Shown: positions 36,801 through 47,530, counted from the stretch's first letter. The stretch: DNA of 64,000 bases from Gigaspora margarita (GCA_009809945.1 WTPW01000853.1:214936-278935); one strand, 5' to 3'. The notes: a model not told the origin generated them from the letters alone. Translations and numbers: made by a program.

Positions 36801-36804
36801 AATT

Positions 36805-37035
36805 ACCGTAAAATATGGACCTGTGTACCCTGGGTATTTCCATTTCTCAAATTAGTACCCGGGTACCTCTATATGGGGGTACGCCATATTAAGACAATAT
36901 GTTTTACTATATATACCTGGGATGATACATATAGTATATATTGTACCTATGTACCTGGGTATAAATTACCAACTGGCTCTTAAAACTGGCAGGGGGTACA
37001 CGCCATGGGGGGTATACAGGTCCGTATTTTACGGT
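36805..37035. mobile_element. MITE with ACCGTAAAATAYGGACCTGT ends
   Basis: ACCGTAAAATATGGACCTGT at the left is mirrored by ACAGGTCCGTATTTTACGGT at the right. Repeated GGGTAC/GTACCC blocks fill the 231-bp interior. It sits in the 3' region of the hAT element. Confidence 0.8.
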
Positions 37036-37416
37036 ATATTATATAATATTATGCATGTTTTATATAATATGCATATTAATATGTATTTATATAATATCTA
37101 ATAAATACTTAAATACAGAATCTCAAACCTAGCTAGCTGCTAAAAAATTAGTTAAAAAGTACATATTTTTTTCTAAATACATATTCAAATTTAGATTTAA
37201 ATATAGTTTTCTAAAGTATAATATTAATATTTGGTCCTAAGAATGCATTTTTATAGAAGTTTTACTATATATATTTGAAAACATTTTAATAAAATTATGA
37301 ACATTATTAAAATTTTAATGTTCTCTATAATGAACATTAAAAATTTTTTGAGAACATTAACTACTTAATTTATGTTCATTTGAGAACATAATTTTGAATC
37401 TGAATTTTAAACACTG

Positions 37417-37495
37417 GTTGTAAGTGCCATAATAGATTGTAAGTACTATAATAGGTTGTAAGTGCATAATAGGTTGTAAGTATCATAAATATTTG
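37417..37495. repeat. Short tandem array GTTGTAAGTRCYATAATAG
   Basis: Four imperfect units of about 19 bp. The same unit (TAAGTGCTGTAATAGTTG) lies left of the hAT element, so the element inserted within this array. Confidence 0.75.
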
Positions 37496-37624
37496 CAATA
37501 ATCTGGTTGGCTTACCAGTATTTTTAATAAAGATAGTTAATTTTGTTTCTTGTTTGGGTTCTAACAAGATATAGTTCAATTTGTTTAACATAATATCAAG
37601 ATTTTTAGACTTCTTGTACCAGAA

Positions 37625-37800
37625 ATAGTAAATAACCAGATTATTTGCCTATTTTGCAAATGATCTGAATGACCCCAAAATAACTAGTCATTTTGGTTAT
37701 TTAATTTTTGAGTTATTTAAAAATGACTTGTAACCAAATGATCTTGGTCATTTATAAATAACCAAAGTTATTTGGATTATTAAATTATTATATATACTAT
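37625..37800. mobile_element. Decayed relative of the 5.2-kb hAT MITE
   Basis: AGTAAATAACCAGATTATTT and repeated TAACTAGTCATTTTGGTTAT blocks follow the same order as 5181-5350, but no end or TSD survives. Confidence 0.5.
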
Positions 37801-38029
37801 AATCAGATGATGCAACAAAACTTGATTGGGTATTAGTACATATTAGTTAGATCAGACCAGTTTTATTTCATGTTTTGAATAATTATATAAAATAAAATCT
37901 CATAATATATATACAATAATAATATATTTTTATTTATATATATATATTTAAGGTGTTCATTATGTAGCAAATACTATTTAGTACAAAGTTTTTAAACAAT
38001 ACTAATCAAACCACTTACTCTATCTACAT

Positions 38030-38341
38030 CAGTGTTGGCAAAATATGGACATGGACAATATGGACCATTGGACATGGACATTTATGGACTATGTCCATAT
38101 TGTCCATATTATTTTATTGGACATAAGATACTTAGTCCAAATAAAATACACAGGTTATAGCTCTAAAATATTCTGAATATAAAACAAAATTGAGGCTAAA
38201 ACTTGAGTGAAAGTCCAAAATATTCCAAAAATTTCAATATAGAAAAAATATGGACATGGACACTATTTGGATTAGTCCATGTCCATATTTGTCCATGTTC
38301 AAATAAAATTTTTATTGGGCATAGTCCAAATGCCAACACTA
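38030..38341. mobile_element. hAT-type MITE, TSD ATCTACAT
   Basis: Begins CAGTGTTGGCAAAATATGG and ends CCAAATGCCAACACTA (last base A where G is expected). Exact 8-bp TSDs ATCTACAT lie at 38022-38029 and 38342-38349. The interior consists of repeated ATGGACATGGAC/GTCCATGTCCAT. Confidence 0.88.
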
Positions 38342-38779
38342 ATCTACATAATATCTACTCTAACCTCTATTATAAAACCTCTACTCAAATCTGAACCTTA
38401 CTTCTATCCAATGTTTCTACTAGACAATGCCAATCAAACCACTTACTCATCTATTTTAATTATAATTTTACATAATACCTATCTAACCTCTATCTACTTG
38501 AACCTAAACTCTAACCCTATCCTATATATCCACTAGCTACAAAGAAGCCTATTATATTAGCTATCAACTATTATCCAAAAAACCCAATATTCTGTTAACT
38601 ACAAGACAAACACTACTAAATAACTTTATTAAATGCACTAAAAAATAATATTAACAAAAGTGTGGTAATGTCTACAAACAGTAATAGCAACATTAAATAA
38701 TAGTACTAGCAAAAGTAAAACAGCAATATCTTTAATAATTCTAGCAGAAAATTTCAAACATGACAATACAAAACAAAGT

Positions 38780-39120
38780 TACCATTGAATGATATTACTA
38801 GAAATGACAATACTAGTAAAAGAAATATAGCAGCAAACAACGATAATGCCAAAATCCCAGAAAAACAATGCAATAATGAAAAAAAAACAAGATTAGTAAG
38901 AAAAAGAAATAATGTTAAAAAAAAAGAAATAAAACAAGTTAGCCACAAACTGAAGTTACAATCAAATGACAATACTACTAGGAACGATGCTATCAGAATA
39001 ATGACTCCAAATTAAATAAGGTACCAACAAATGATAATGATGCCAAGATACCAAAGAAGACAAAGCTATAAAAAAAATTAGTAAGAAAAAATATCAAAAA
39101 AAATAGAAGATTATAAAAAA
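38780..39120 (+). repeat. Diverged tandem repeat with coding-like units
   Basis: Two units can be aligned (GATAATGCCAAAATCCCAGA... and GATAATGATGCCAAGATACC...), each ending in a TTAGTAAGAAAAA block. In one frame they give NDNAKIPEK...RLVRK. This may be a decayed gene for a Lys/Asn-rich repeat protein, but nothing supports expression. Confidence 0.3.
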
Positions 39121-39240
39121 AAAAAAGATACATATGTACATATACTGTATTGTATAACCCAGAAGGTAAAAAATAAATCAAATAATTTAAAAGCTTAATT
39201 ATAGTAGATTTCTTAACAGTTTAGTAATATATATATAGGG

Positions 39241-39350
39241 ATGTTAAGTAGTCTGACTTCTTTAGTTTTTATAGTACAATTAGCTAGTTTGACTAGATTG
39301 GATAATATAAATTGTACTGTAAAAAATAAAGTAGTCAGACTACTTAATAT
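39241..39350. repeat. 110-bp hairpin with arms over 40 bp
   Basis: ATGTTAAGTAGTCTGACTTC... is mirrored by ...AGTAGTCAGACTACTTAATAT, and the inner arms (GTACAATTAGC/ATTGTACTG) also pair. It is either a solo palindromic MITE or a small-RNA precursor-like locus. Confidence 0.65.
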
Positions 39351-39595
39351 TTCTGCTTATATAGCATTTTTTATACTATGCTTTTGCATGACAATATCTA
39401 AATTTGCTATTATACAGGTTTTAGTCTTAATTAACAAATAGTATTTGTATTATTTAACAGATATAAAAAGTTTACACCAATTAGTTATATAGACCAGTTT
39501 TTTTAAAATCATACTACCTACAAAATCTACAATTTATACTAGGCAAGTAAGATTCTTTAATATAATTTAGTGTGACCATACCAAGCCACTACTTA

Positions 39596-39760
39596 TTAGC
39601 TATTATGGCCTTTGCAACTATTACAACTATTATAACTATTATACTTATTACAACTATTATATCTATTATAGCAATTATATCTATTATAACTATTATAACT
39701 TTTACGACAAATCATTACAACTTTAAGGTAAAAGGTTGCAACTTTACAACTTGACTAAAC
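39596..39760. repeat. ACTATTATA microsatellite
   Basis: Repeated ACTATTATAACTATTATA with drift. Probably simple sequence. Confidence 0.6.
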
Positions 39761-41026
39761 CTATTATGGCATGCAACCTTAGTTAAGTTTTGGGTTCTGA
39801 AATTACAGAAAAACCAGCTAATTGCAGTAGCATGCGGCATAGCAGTCATTAAATCCAATTGGTTAATCATTTATATATACACTGCATATATCATCTGACT
39901 TAGATTGAATTGTTGGCCATGAAAACAAATTGTTGAGAAAAACTGAATACATATTCAGAAACTATACCTTTTGCTTTATATACTTTCAAAATAATTATGA
40001 AAACAGAGGAATAATCATGAGGGTTAGCTATATGACATTTTTAAAGTTAGTTATTACTTATACATATATAAGAACCTCTAAATCAAAAGAAATAGCTTTT
40101 TTTTTGTAGTTAGATCTCTAGTATTTGAGTTTCTCTCAAGATTATAGTACATGTAGATTATACTTGTTAGATGAAGCTGTAGATTTTGATATTGATAAAA
40201 GTCAAAACTGGGTTTAACTTTTGTAATCTTAAATATAATAATAAATTAAAACTAAAAAACTTGTCAAAACTATTGGAAGAAGGGTTGAATTTCATATACT
40301 TTTTACTTGTAGTTGTTTGCTATTCTTTTTAATTTATTTATGTATATTAATTTAATTAATATTTTTCTTATTATTTATTGTTAGCAATTTAGTTTTGATA
40401 CAAAGCTCTTCATACATGCATCCAATAGATCGTTATTTAAAATTTAAGATATCAATATTTTTTAAATTTAATCGAATTATATGTGTGCCAATGACTATTC
40501 TCCAAAGTAATAGATTATTGTAATTAATAAAATTTAAAAAATATGTCTTTTATTTATTAAAAATATTATATTTTGCAAAATATTTTACTTTGGGTTCATT
40601 TTAATGTAAGCCTATTAGTCAATCAGATCTTGTAAATTCACAAAATGATTTACAAAAATTAACCAATCAGAATGAAAGCCTGCTATGCTGCAGTATACAG
40701 GTTTGAAATACTTACCCAATATAGTAAAGGCAGCTACATAGCTTAAGATATGAACATCTAAAAAGTACACTAGTAGAAACTTGAGAAATTCTCTTCAGAT
40801 ATGCCAAATTGGAAACATAAAGTGCCTACCTGGCACATACACCAAATTGAAAGTTTAAGATATTAGATAATATAAATAAAGTAATGGATATGTAAATACT
40901 AATTAGTAGTTGGTGAGAGATATACAAAAATTAGGTTAACTATATAGTGGGAATATAAAAGGCTCTGGTAGGGTTTGGCTATGGAAAAATAGTTTGTATA
41001 ATCTAAAGTCCTAGTTTTAATACTTG
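39761..41026. other. AT-rich stretch without a gene
   Basis: No reading frame with protein character and no clear paired ends recognised. Confidence 0.5.
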
Positions 41027-41794
41027 TACATCAGGAAAATAAATAAGGCGCAGATTTGCACAAATCTGCGACCCTGAAAAATTTTAACAAATTTTGCAAT
41101 AACTTGCAATCCAGCAGTCTAAACTTAACAGTTTTGGTGCTATTCTATTCGTCTCGATAAGCGGATTGAATAATACTAAAATTGTTTAATTCCAATCACT
41201 AGAACTCAAGAAAATCCTATTTGCGTAAATTTTATAAACATCAAATGATCTTGCCAACCAGTAGTCCAAATTGAATGATTTTGGTACCATTCGATTCCTC
41301 TTGATGAGATGGTTCAAATGGTACCAAAAACGTCAAAATTGTATTACTAGTTAACAAGTTATTCGCAAAAAACTATTTGAAGCGCAGTTCTGCACAGAAA
41401 TTTAAATTTCTTTTTTAAATTTCTGCGCAGAACTGCGCTACAAATTGTTTTTTGCGAATAACTTGTTAACCAGTGATCCAATTTTGACATTTTTGGTACT
41501 GCTCGAACTGTCTCTTCGAGAGGAATCGAATGGTACTAAATTCATTAAATTTGGACCACTGGTTGGCAGGATCGTTCAATGTTTATAAAATTTACTTAAC
41601 TGGACTTTTCTTGTGTTCTAGTAATTGAAATTTAATGATTTTGGTACCATTCGATCCGGCTCATCGAGATGAATCGAATGGTACCAAAATCGTTAAGTTT
41701 GGACTGCTGGATCACATGTTATTGCAAAATTTGTTAAAATTTTCCAGGGTCGCAGATTTGTACAAATCTGCGCCTTATTTATTTTCCCGATGTA
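41027..41794. mobile_element. 768-bp giant palindromic element with four internal modules
   Basis: The whole element is one inverted repeat centred near 41410. TACATCAGGAAAATAAATAA at the left is mirrored by the right end (TTATTTATTTTCCCGATGTA). The next block GGCGCAGATTTG.ACAAATCTGCG is itself a palindrome. Each arm carries two copies of the recurrent roughly 95-bp module (41107-41213, 41257-41352 | 41469-41566, 41616-41714), and the centre is a GCGCAGTTCTG...CAGAACTGCGC palindrome. It codes for nothing. Confidence 0.9.
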
Positions 41795-42800
41795 TATAAT
41801 ATGTATGTGTTTATGGCACCATATGTCAATTCACTTAAGTATTAATAAGTTTGGAGCGGGTGCTACACCTAGGTTCTTCTAAATATTAAAAAAAGTAGTA
41901 ATATACTATAGTGCTGATCTTATTCAGATTGGTAATTAAACAATTTCTTAAAAATTACTAATTTAATATAGCTAAAATTTTAATATATTATAGGCAAATA
42001 TTATATTTATTTATCCCTTAAACTGTAATCCAAAAAAATTTGCCTAGATTTTTTTAGAAATATTTACAATTTTTTAAATAAAATAAAATTTTATTAAGAA
42101 TATGGGTATATTTTATTTGGGAGCCTATCAATTACAAACACAGCTTATGGCTTTTTTTCTATTTTGAAAAAATCATGTTTAAAATTTAATGTAATAATAA
42201 CAATGATGATCTATTATTAGTAGAACCTGTTTGATCCACATGGATTAGCTAATCATATAAGCTCTTTGCTATGACTATGCAGCAAGGATCAACAAGCCAA
42301 TTTCTAAATTCTATTTTTAGATCGCTTCTATTTACATATTTACATACAGTATTTAGAAAAATAGGCATTGACAAAAATTTTATTATTATAGAGTTGAACT
42401 CTTCCCATAGATCCCTATTACCAAAACTGGAACAAAAGAAAAAATTTTCTCATGACAATATCTTAATATTTTACTAAGTAAATTGATACTTGGCCTTTAA
42501 GTAAACTTGTCTAGTACCCAAATATCTAAAAGAGGTGCAATATTTATAAAAAGTTATACACCCATCCAACCAAAAGCAATTAACTCAAAAATAGACAAAA
42601 AACCAGTTTCTTTGCCATATGGCAACAATGGTCAACCAATACCAGATAACAAAAAGTACATCTTTTCTAGTTATAAGCTTGATAAGTATAATTATTAAAT
42701 ATACATATAAGAACTTAAAGCTGTTCTATGCTACTATTTTAATGTTTCCTACTATACTACTTTATATTCATCCAACCTACTATTTAGCATTGTTTGTGTA
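41795..42800. other. AT-rich stretch without a supported gene
   Basis: A short frame at 42271-42477 begins with ATG but has no recognisable family or codon character. No paired ends. Confidence 0.4.
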
Positions 42801-42990
42801 ATCCCTGCTGTTGTTTATGAACATATCCACGACTGATTTCATCCGAAAAATATAAATCTACAGAAATTACTGTAGTGTTCATAAGCACTATATGATCACA
42901 ATTAATTTCTTCGAGAAATATATTAAGATTTTGGCCTGTTGGAACTTAATTTTGAAGTGATCCATAAAGCTCATTCTTGAGGATTTAACG
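42801..42990 (-). pseudogene. Unidentified coding relic
   Basis: The minus strand gives a protein-like stretch, ELYGSLQN(stop)VPTGQNLN then NCDHIVLMNTTVISVDLYFS and DEISRGYVHKQQQ, with a single TAA where CAA would give Gln. The family is not recognised. The MITE at 42998 lies immediately upstream, and beyond it is the Nug1-like fragment, but the two need not belong to one gene. Confidence 0.35.
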
Positions 42991-42997
42991 TTATAAG

Positions 42998-43156
42998 TAG
43001 GGATTGGAACCGTTTAACCGTTTAAAAATTGTTCTATAGTTCCGGGCAGAATTATGTAGGTCGTGGGCCGGAATTAGTTTAATGCCGGCCAAATTAAACG
43101 GTTAAAGGTTAAATGATTAAACAATTAAGAAAAATTTTAGGCGGTTCCAATCTCTA
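42998..43156. mobile_element. TAGGGATTGGAA MITE, TSD GTTATAAG
   Basis: 159 bp, TAGGGATTGGAACCG to CGGTTCCAATCTCTA, flanked by exact 8-bp TSDs GTTATAAG at 42990-42997 and 43157-43164. Relative of 21974-22089. Confidence 0.9.
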
Positions 43157-43186
43157 GTTATAAGTAATATGCTAATAGCTACATTC

Positions 43187-43353
43187 ATTCCAATATAACA
43201 TCAGCAGCTTCAATGACCTCCCGGAATTTTTTGTAATATGCTTTGCGTGAATTATCTATCTTTCTGACCAATAGCTACAGCATCCATGGCTGTAGAAATA
43301 TCATCTTCAACACTATCAGGATCGTTAGAGTTTTCTTCAAAAACTACATCACG
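43187..43353 (-). pseudogene. Nug1/Grn1/nucleostemin-like GTPase gene fragment
   Basis: On the minus strand an acidic segment (VFEENSNDPDSVEDDIST) is followed by DNSRKAYYKKFREVIEAADV then ILE. This resembles the start of the circularly permuted GTPase domain of Nug1/Grn1/GNL3, nucleolar GTPases for 60S ribosome export, where S-R-K/R-A-(Y/F)-Y-K-x-x-x-x-V-I-E-A-A/S-D-V is conserved. The acidic part and the domain are in different frames. AAAGATAGATAATTC near 43258 contains a duplicated GATA, a 4-bp frameshift. The expected continuation (LDARDPLG) is missing: a TGA follows ILE. So it is a truncated fragment, possibly captured by a transposon. Assignment is by motif memory. Confidence 0.6.
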
Positions 43354-44225
43354 TTATGACAAGCGATGAGAAATTGATATTTCGATTCTTATTGAGGGTT
43401 ATCATATTGAGATGAAATTTGAGAGTAAGAATTTTAGTACGCACGTACGCGTACGTAGGGCCACCGACTTATTGGCTCTCTAGGTAGGAACGTCCAAAAT
43501 TTGGAAAATGTAACACATGTCAAATCTTGAATTTTAGAAAAGATGAAAATTAATAAAATCGAAGCGAAACTAAAGAAATTTAGTTAAAAAATTATATTTA
43601 AGTTCAAGATAAACGTTACCAGATGTTCTTGCAAAGTAAGTCTAACATGCCTTTATTAGCTTAGATCGTTTTTTTTGACCAATATACTATCATTATTAAC
43701 AACTTTATCATAATCTCTTATATTATATCTAATGTACTCAACAGTGTGTCTAATCTAAAACTTAGATGTCTCTTATTACTAAAAAAAACCTTTCGACCTA
43801 TGATATACACAGCATATTGCAAGTTTTTTTACGCATCTAAGTTTTTACAGTCTAGAAAAAAACGAAAATTTAAATTAATTAGCCACACGTACTATTATAT
43901 ATGTAATTTTATTGATTTTTTTTTTGAAACTTTTATATAACGTATACAATAAAAATTTACATAAATTAATATCATCCTTCATTTACGTTACCTGTATAAA
44001 TCGGCGTTCTAAACGTTTTTACCTTTTTTTTTTGCACTGCAAACGGTTTTCGGCTTGAAACTTCTTACATTCCTTGTAACTTCGGTAGAAAAGTCGTGTT
44101 ATAAAAGTTAGTAAATTATGGATTAAGCGAATGTTGTTGTAGACGCTTCCGAAAAAAGTATTGTAAAGTATAAAAAAAAAAAATTAATCGGTTGATAACA
44201 TGAACGAAATCAGGCAATTACTATG
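43354..44225. other. Stretch without a recognised gene
   Basis: Contains a CpG-rich CGCACGTACGCGTACGTAGG palindrome at about 43440-43460. No convincing reading frame. Confidence 0.4.
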
Positions 44226-44233
44226 ACATACGT

Positions 44234-44830
44234 CAGGGCCGATGATTTTCTGCGGTATTAAAAAAAAAAAATTCTGTGCATATAAAAAATAAATTATATG
44301 ATGTGATGTGAGCAATTTTTGAGAATTATGTGCAATTATGCGCTAAAATGTGCCTAAATTCGTGCAGACTTTATTATGCTCCCGAAACTTTCCGACCAAT
44401 ATGCTCGTAATTCATGTTCATCAATTTTCCACCTCTCCGAGAGTTACCGATACCGACCTAAATTAAATCATCCACTTTCTAAAATTAGTATTTCTTTTGA
44501 TTTTCTGTGGTTAAATTATGTGTATAATTCACAATTTTCTGTTATTCTGCGGTGATATAAAATATATTCTGTGATATAAACCTATTTCTGTGAATTTTGC
44601 GGTATTAGTGATTTAAGCCGGCTAATGCAGCCGCAGCTAAGCCAGAGCCGATGAAATGTGATCGGCTGGCTAATGCGGCTAAAAGCTAACTATTATAAGA
44701 ATCCGATAAATTCAAATATTCCGAATGCAGGCCAATAGTTAGCTGTTAGCCAGCCGCTTAGCCGATAATTTAGTCGGCTAGCTAAGCCAAAATGTGGTAT
44801 TATGTGAAACACAGAAAATCATCGGCCCTG
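44234..44830. mobile_element. hAT-like MITE with CAGGGCCGATGATTTTCTG ends
   Basis: CAGGGCCGATGATTTTCTG at the left is mirrored by CAGAAAATCATCGGCCCTG at the right. Flanks (ACATACGT / CACTACGT) are only a weak TSD. TTCTGYGGTATT/GAATT blocks recur inside. A nested GGCTAA/TTAGCC palindrome lies at 44617-44789. Confidence 0.8.
44617..44789. repeat. GGCTAA-type inverted repeat nested in the hAT-like MITE
   Basis: AGCCGGCTAATGCAGCCGC.. is mirrored by TTAGTCGGCTAGCTAAGCC; many short GCTAAGCC/GGCTAAT blocks. It may be a separate nested element. Confidence 0.6.
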
Positions 44831-44879
44831 CACTACGTGTATAACACGAGTACATATGATAAAATTTTGCTTATGAAAC

Positions 44880-45010
44880 CACTCTTCGGGCTCTAACAAA
44901 AAAAATTCCTTGCAAAATTTTATTATAAACTATAACCCTTCCCAAAACTACCCTAACCCTAACCTTAAATCGGTTTTAATTTTGGTCTATAATTTATATA
45001 TTACGCGGAT
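44880..45010. repeat. Repeat end with short CCCTAACCCTAACC motif
   Basis: AAATTCCTTGCAAAATTTTAT followed by ACCCTAACCCTAACC matches, in inverse orientation, 50055-50130 (GGTTAGGGTTAG..AAAATTTTGCAAGGAATTTTT). The two are probably ends of one repeat family. Confidence 0.5.
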
Positions 45011-46380
45011 TTGCACATCAATTAATTAGTACCCGTGTACTGTACATACACATAGTGTTTCAATAGTTTTTTCCAAAAAATAAAAAGTATAGCTACCAAA
45101 AAATTTTTTATAAAAATACATAAAAACAAGCTGAACAAAATTATGAAATTTTGTTTTGAATTTTAAAAACTTAACAAAATTTTTTAAAAACATAATAAAA
45201 TTTTGAGATATTAACCAATCAGAATTTAGTACTTGGTTTTAAATTTGGCCGGTTTAGGTTACATAGAAAGACATTCATATGATTGGTCGTGATGATTAAC
45301 CAATCAAATTGTGATAATTGGTCAATCAAATAACGATAACAGTAATAATACAAATAATACAGATGAAACTTTATATCAGCGAAGCTATAAATTATATATA
45401 TTCGAGGAAAATTCTATTTTAATTATTACTGCCTTCGCTAGAGACGTTACTATCCTCGAAATATATTTAACAATATCACTTATTTATATCTCTATTACTT
45501 TATACGTATTTGTATCTATCAAAAAGAAGAAAACAAGAAATTTCATTCTTTATTTACGTAAATAATGATTCATTTGTCAGTTATTACAACCATTGCATTA
45601 CATTCTTAATTAATACTACGCGTACAGTACTAACAGTACTATCTATTCTAAAGTCATATTATATCTATCTATCTAATAAGTTCTACACAAGAATAAAGTA
45701 ATATAAGTATTAAGTTTTATTAAAAGAAATAATTTAAACATAATACGATAAATTAATAGATTGTGAGAGTCTATTTTCAAAATCTATTTTACTTTAAACA
45801 CTTGGATCGTTCTTTTTACTCGACTACTTTTTTGCAATCAGTACTTGCATACCCGTTTGATTAGTTGCAAATGTAATAATACACATAGTAACTTCTCTTC
45901 TTAGTAAAGTCCTCTGTTTTTGGGATTATTTTGGGATTATTTTGTATAGCGAAGGGCAACGCTTTGCTAAACCTAATTATGAAAAAAAATTATTTTTCTT
46001 AAGTAAAATTGTGAAACGTTGCAATTTAAAAAAGTACTTGTATAAATTAGTTACCCTGGCAATTGATTTACATCAGCCAATCAGAAGGATGTCCTCCTAT
46101 GAGTTTACAAGATAACAATAACAAAGCAGAAATTTAATCATTCGTCGAATAAACCTTTCATCTTAACGTTAATAATTTAAAATACTTTAATACTGTTATC
46201 ACTACGATTCGAATAAGCAATCACATTAGACCACCCTAGAATCACAATCCCGGTACTAATTGCAGATGATCCAATGGATATCCGCCAGACGGATTCAAGC
46301 ACTAATTTTAAAAAATTAAATTTCTTTGAAATTTAATTCCTCAGATTGGTAATAGCTCCTCAACAAAATAAATCCATTAT
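45011..46380. other. Stretch without a recognised gene
   Basis: No ATG-initiated frame with protein character. A tandem GGGATTATTTT occurs at about 45920-45940. Confidence 0.4.
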
Positions 46381-46387
46381 CAGGTAA

Positions 46388-46711
46388 TACCGTATAGCCG
46401 CGGAATAACGCCCACCTGCGCGTCATCTCGAGTACACCCATGTGCGTTATTTCAAATAAGGGTTGACTTTTTGAATCGTACCCCCTTAATTATAATAAGA
46501 TTAAAAAAAATATATGCCGGAAATAGGTAGGCATTAAGTAAACCTACTTACTTCAATGTGAGGAACAATTTTTGTTAGGCTCGGAAGTAGGCTTACATAG
46601 TACCGAATCTAGTTCAAGAGTACATTTTGGTTTCTTTACTTTTTATGTAGGGCATATTGAGATGTGTGTTAATTCGGAATGCCCATGAGCGTTATTCCGC
46701 GGCTATAGGTA
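46388..46711. mobile_element. MITE with TACCGTATAGCCGCGG ends, copy 2
   Basis: TACCGTATAGCCGCGGAATA to TATTCCGCGGCTATAGGTA. The interior is the reverse complement of the 6.2-kb copy (for example GTTAGGCTCGGAAGTAGG). Flanks outside also pair partly (ATCAGGTAA / TTGCCTGAT). Confidence 0.85.
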
Positions 46712-46859
46712 TTTGCCTGATATAACTTATTGTCACCAAGAACGAAATGCGAAAAGTATGGTTAAAAGGTAAGTGAAATGATGCATGCGAAATATGCGAA
46801 ACCTACATCTAAATGAAAGTTAACATTCTAACATTTTAAACGTTAACTAAAAAAAAAAA

Positions 46860-47530
46860 TAAAAAAAATAGGAGCCAGCGAAAATGACAATGGTAAAGCA
46901 AACCGACCTGAAAACGAATACACTGCAATGGTAAAGTGAAACCTGACTTGAAAACGAAAATATCAGTGTAACAATGGTAAAGCGAAACACTGACCTGAAA
47001 AACGAAGGCACCAGCGAAAATGACAATAGTAAAGCGGAGCAATGACCTATAATAAAGACACTGTCCTAAAAACTAAGGAACTAGCGAAAATGACAATAGT
47101 AAAACGAAACCCGACCTGAAAACGAAACACTGACTTGAAAACAAAGACACCAGTGAAAGTGACAATTGTAAAGCGAAATATGACCTTCTGAAATGAAAAG
47201 GTCACTGTAAGTGACAATGGTAAAGTGAGTACTGACCTGAAAACGAAAATGGTCAGTGTAAGTAACAATATTAAAGCGAAACATTGACGTGAAAAACGAA
47301 AGCACCAGCGAAAGTGATAATAGAAAAGTGAATCCTGACCTGAAAACGACAATGTCAGAATAAGTAAAGCGAAATACTGGGTTGAAACCAAAGACACCAG
47401 CAAAAGTGAAAATAATAAAACGAAATACTGATCTGAAAACAAAGACTTCAGCGAAAGGTAAGGCGAAACACTGACTGAAAACGCACCAGTGAAAGTAGAA
47501 ATGGTAACCGAAACACTGATAAAAATAAAT
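46860..47530. repeat. Minisatellite, unit about 50 bp
   Basis: More than ten imperfect units following CTGACCTGAAAACGAA..CACCAGCGAAAGTGACAATGG..TAAAGCGAAAC. Reading frames on the minus strand across it are products of the repeat. Unit length drifts between about 40 and 60 bp. Confidence 0.85.

Larger units (their letters stand above)
31236..37416 (+). mobile_element. Full-length hAT element, TSD GTTGTAAG
   Basis: The ends CAGTGTTTAAAATTTGATG and the inverse TGAATTTTAAACACTG are flanked by exact 8-bp duplications GTTGTAAG at 31228-31235 and 37417-37424, 6.2 kb apart. The plus-strand hAT transposase gene inside it confirms the assignment. The subterminal regions repeat TGTTCTCA/TGAGAACA many times (31250-31440 and 37270-37390), candidate transposase-binding repeats. 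At least two younger MITEs, one with further insertions, lie inside. Confidence 0.95.

Noticed and set aside
38785..39015. Lys/Asn-rich frame as a real gene
   Set aside because: It sits in a diverged tandem repeat and stops in the second unit; kept only as a repeat.
44945..44975. CCCTAACCCTAACC as an interstitial telomere
   Set aside because: Only about two units, and the same motif recurs in inverse orientation at 50055 within a repeat family.
45311..45565. 84-codon frame with a hydrophobic segment
   Set aside because: It has no ATG at the start (GTG), which is not a usual start in a nuclear fungal gene, and no family similarity was recognised.
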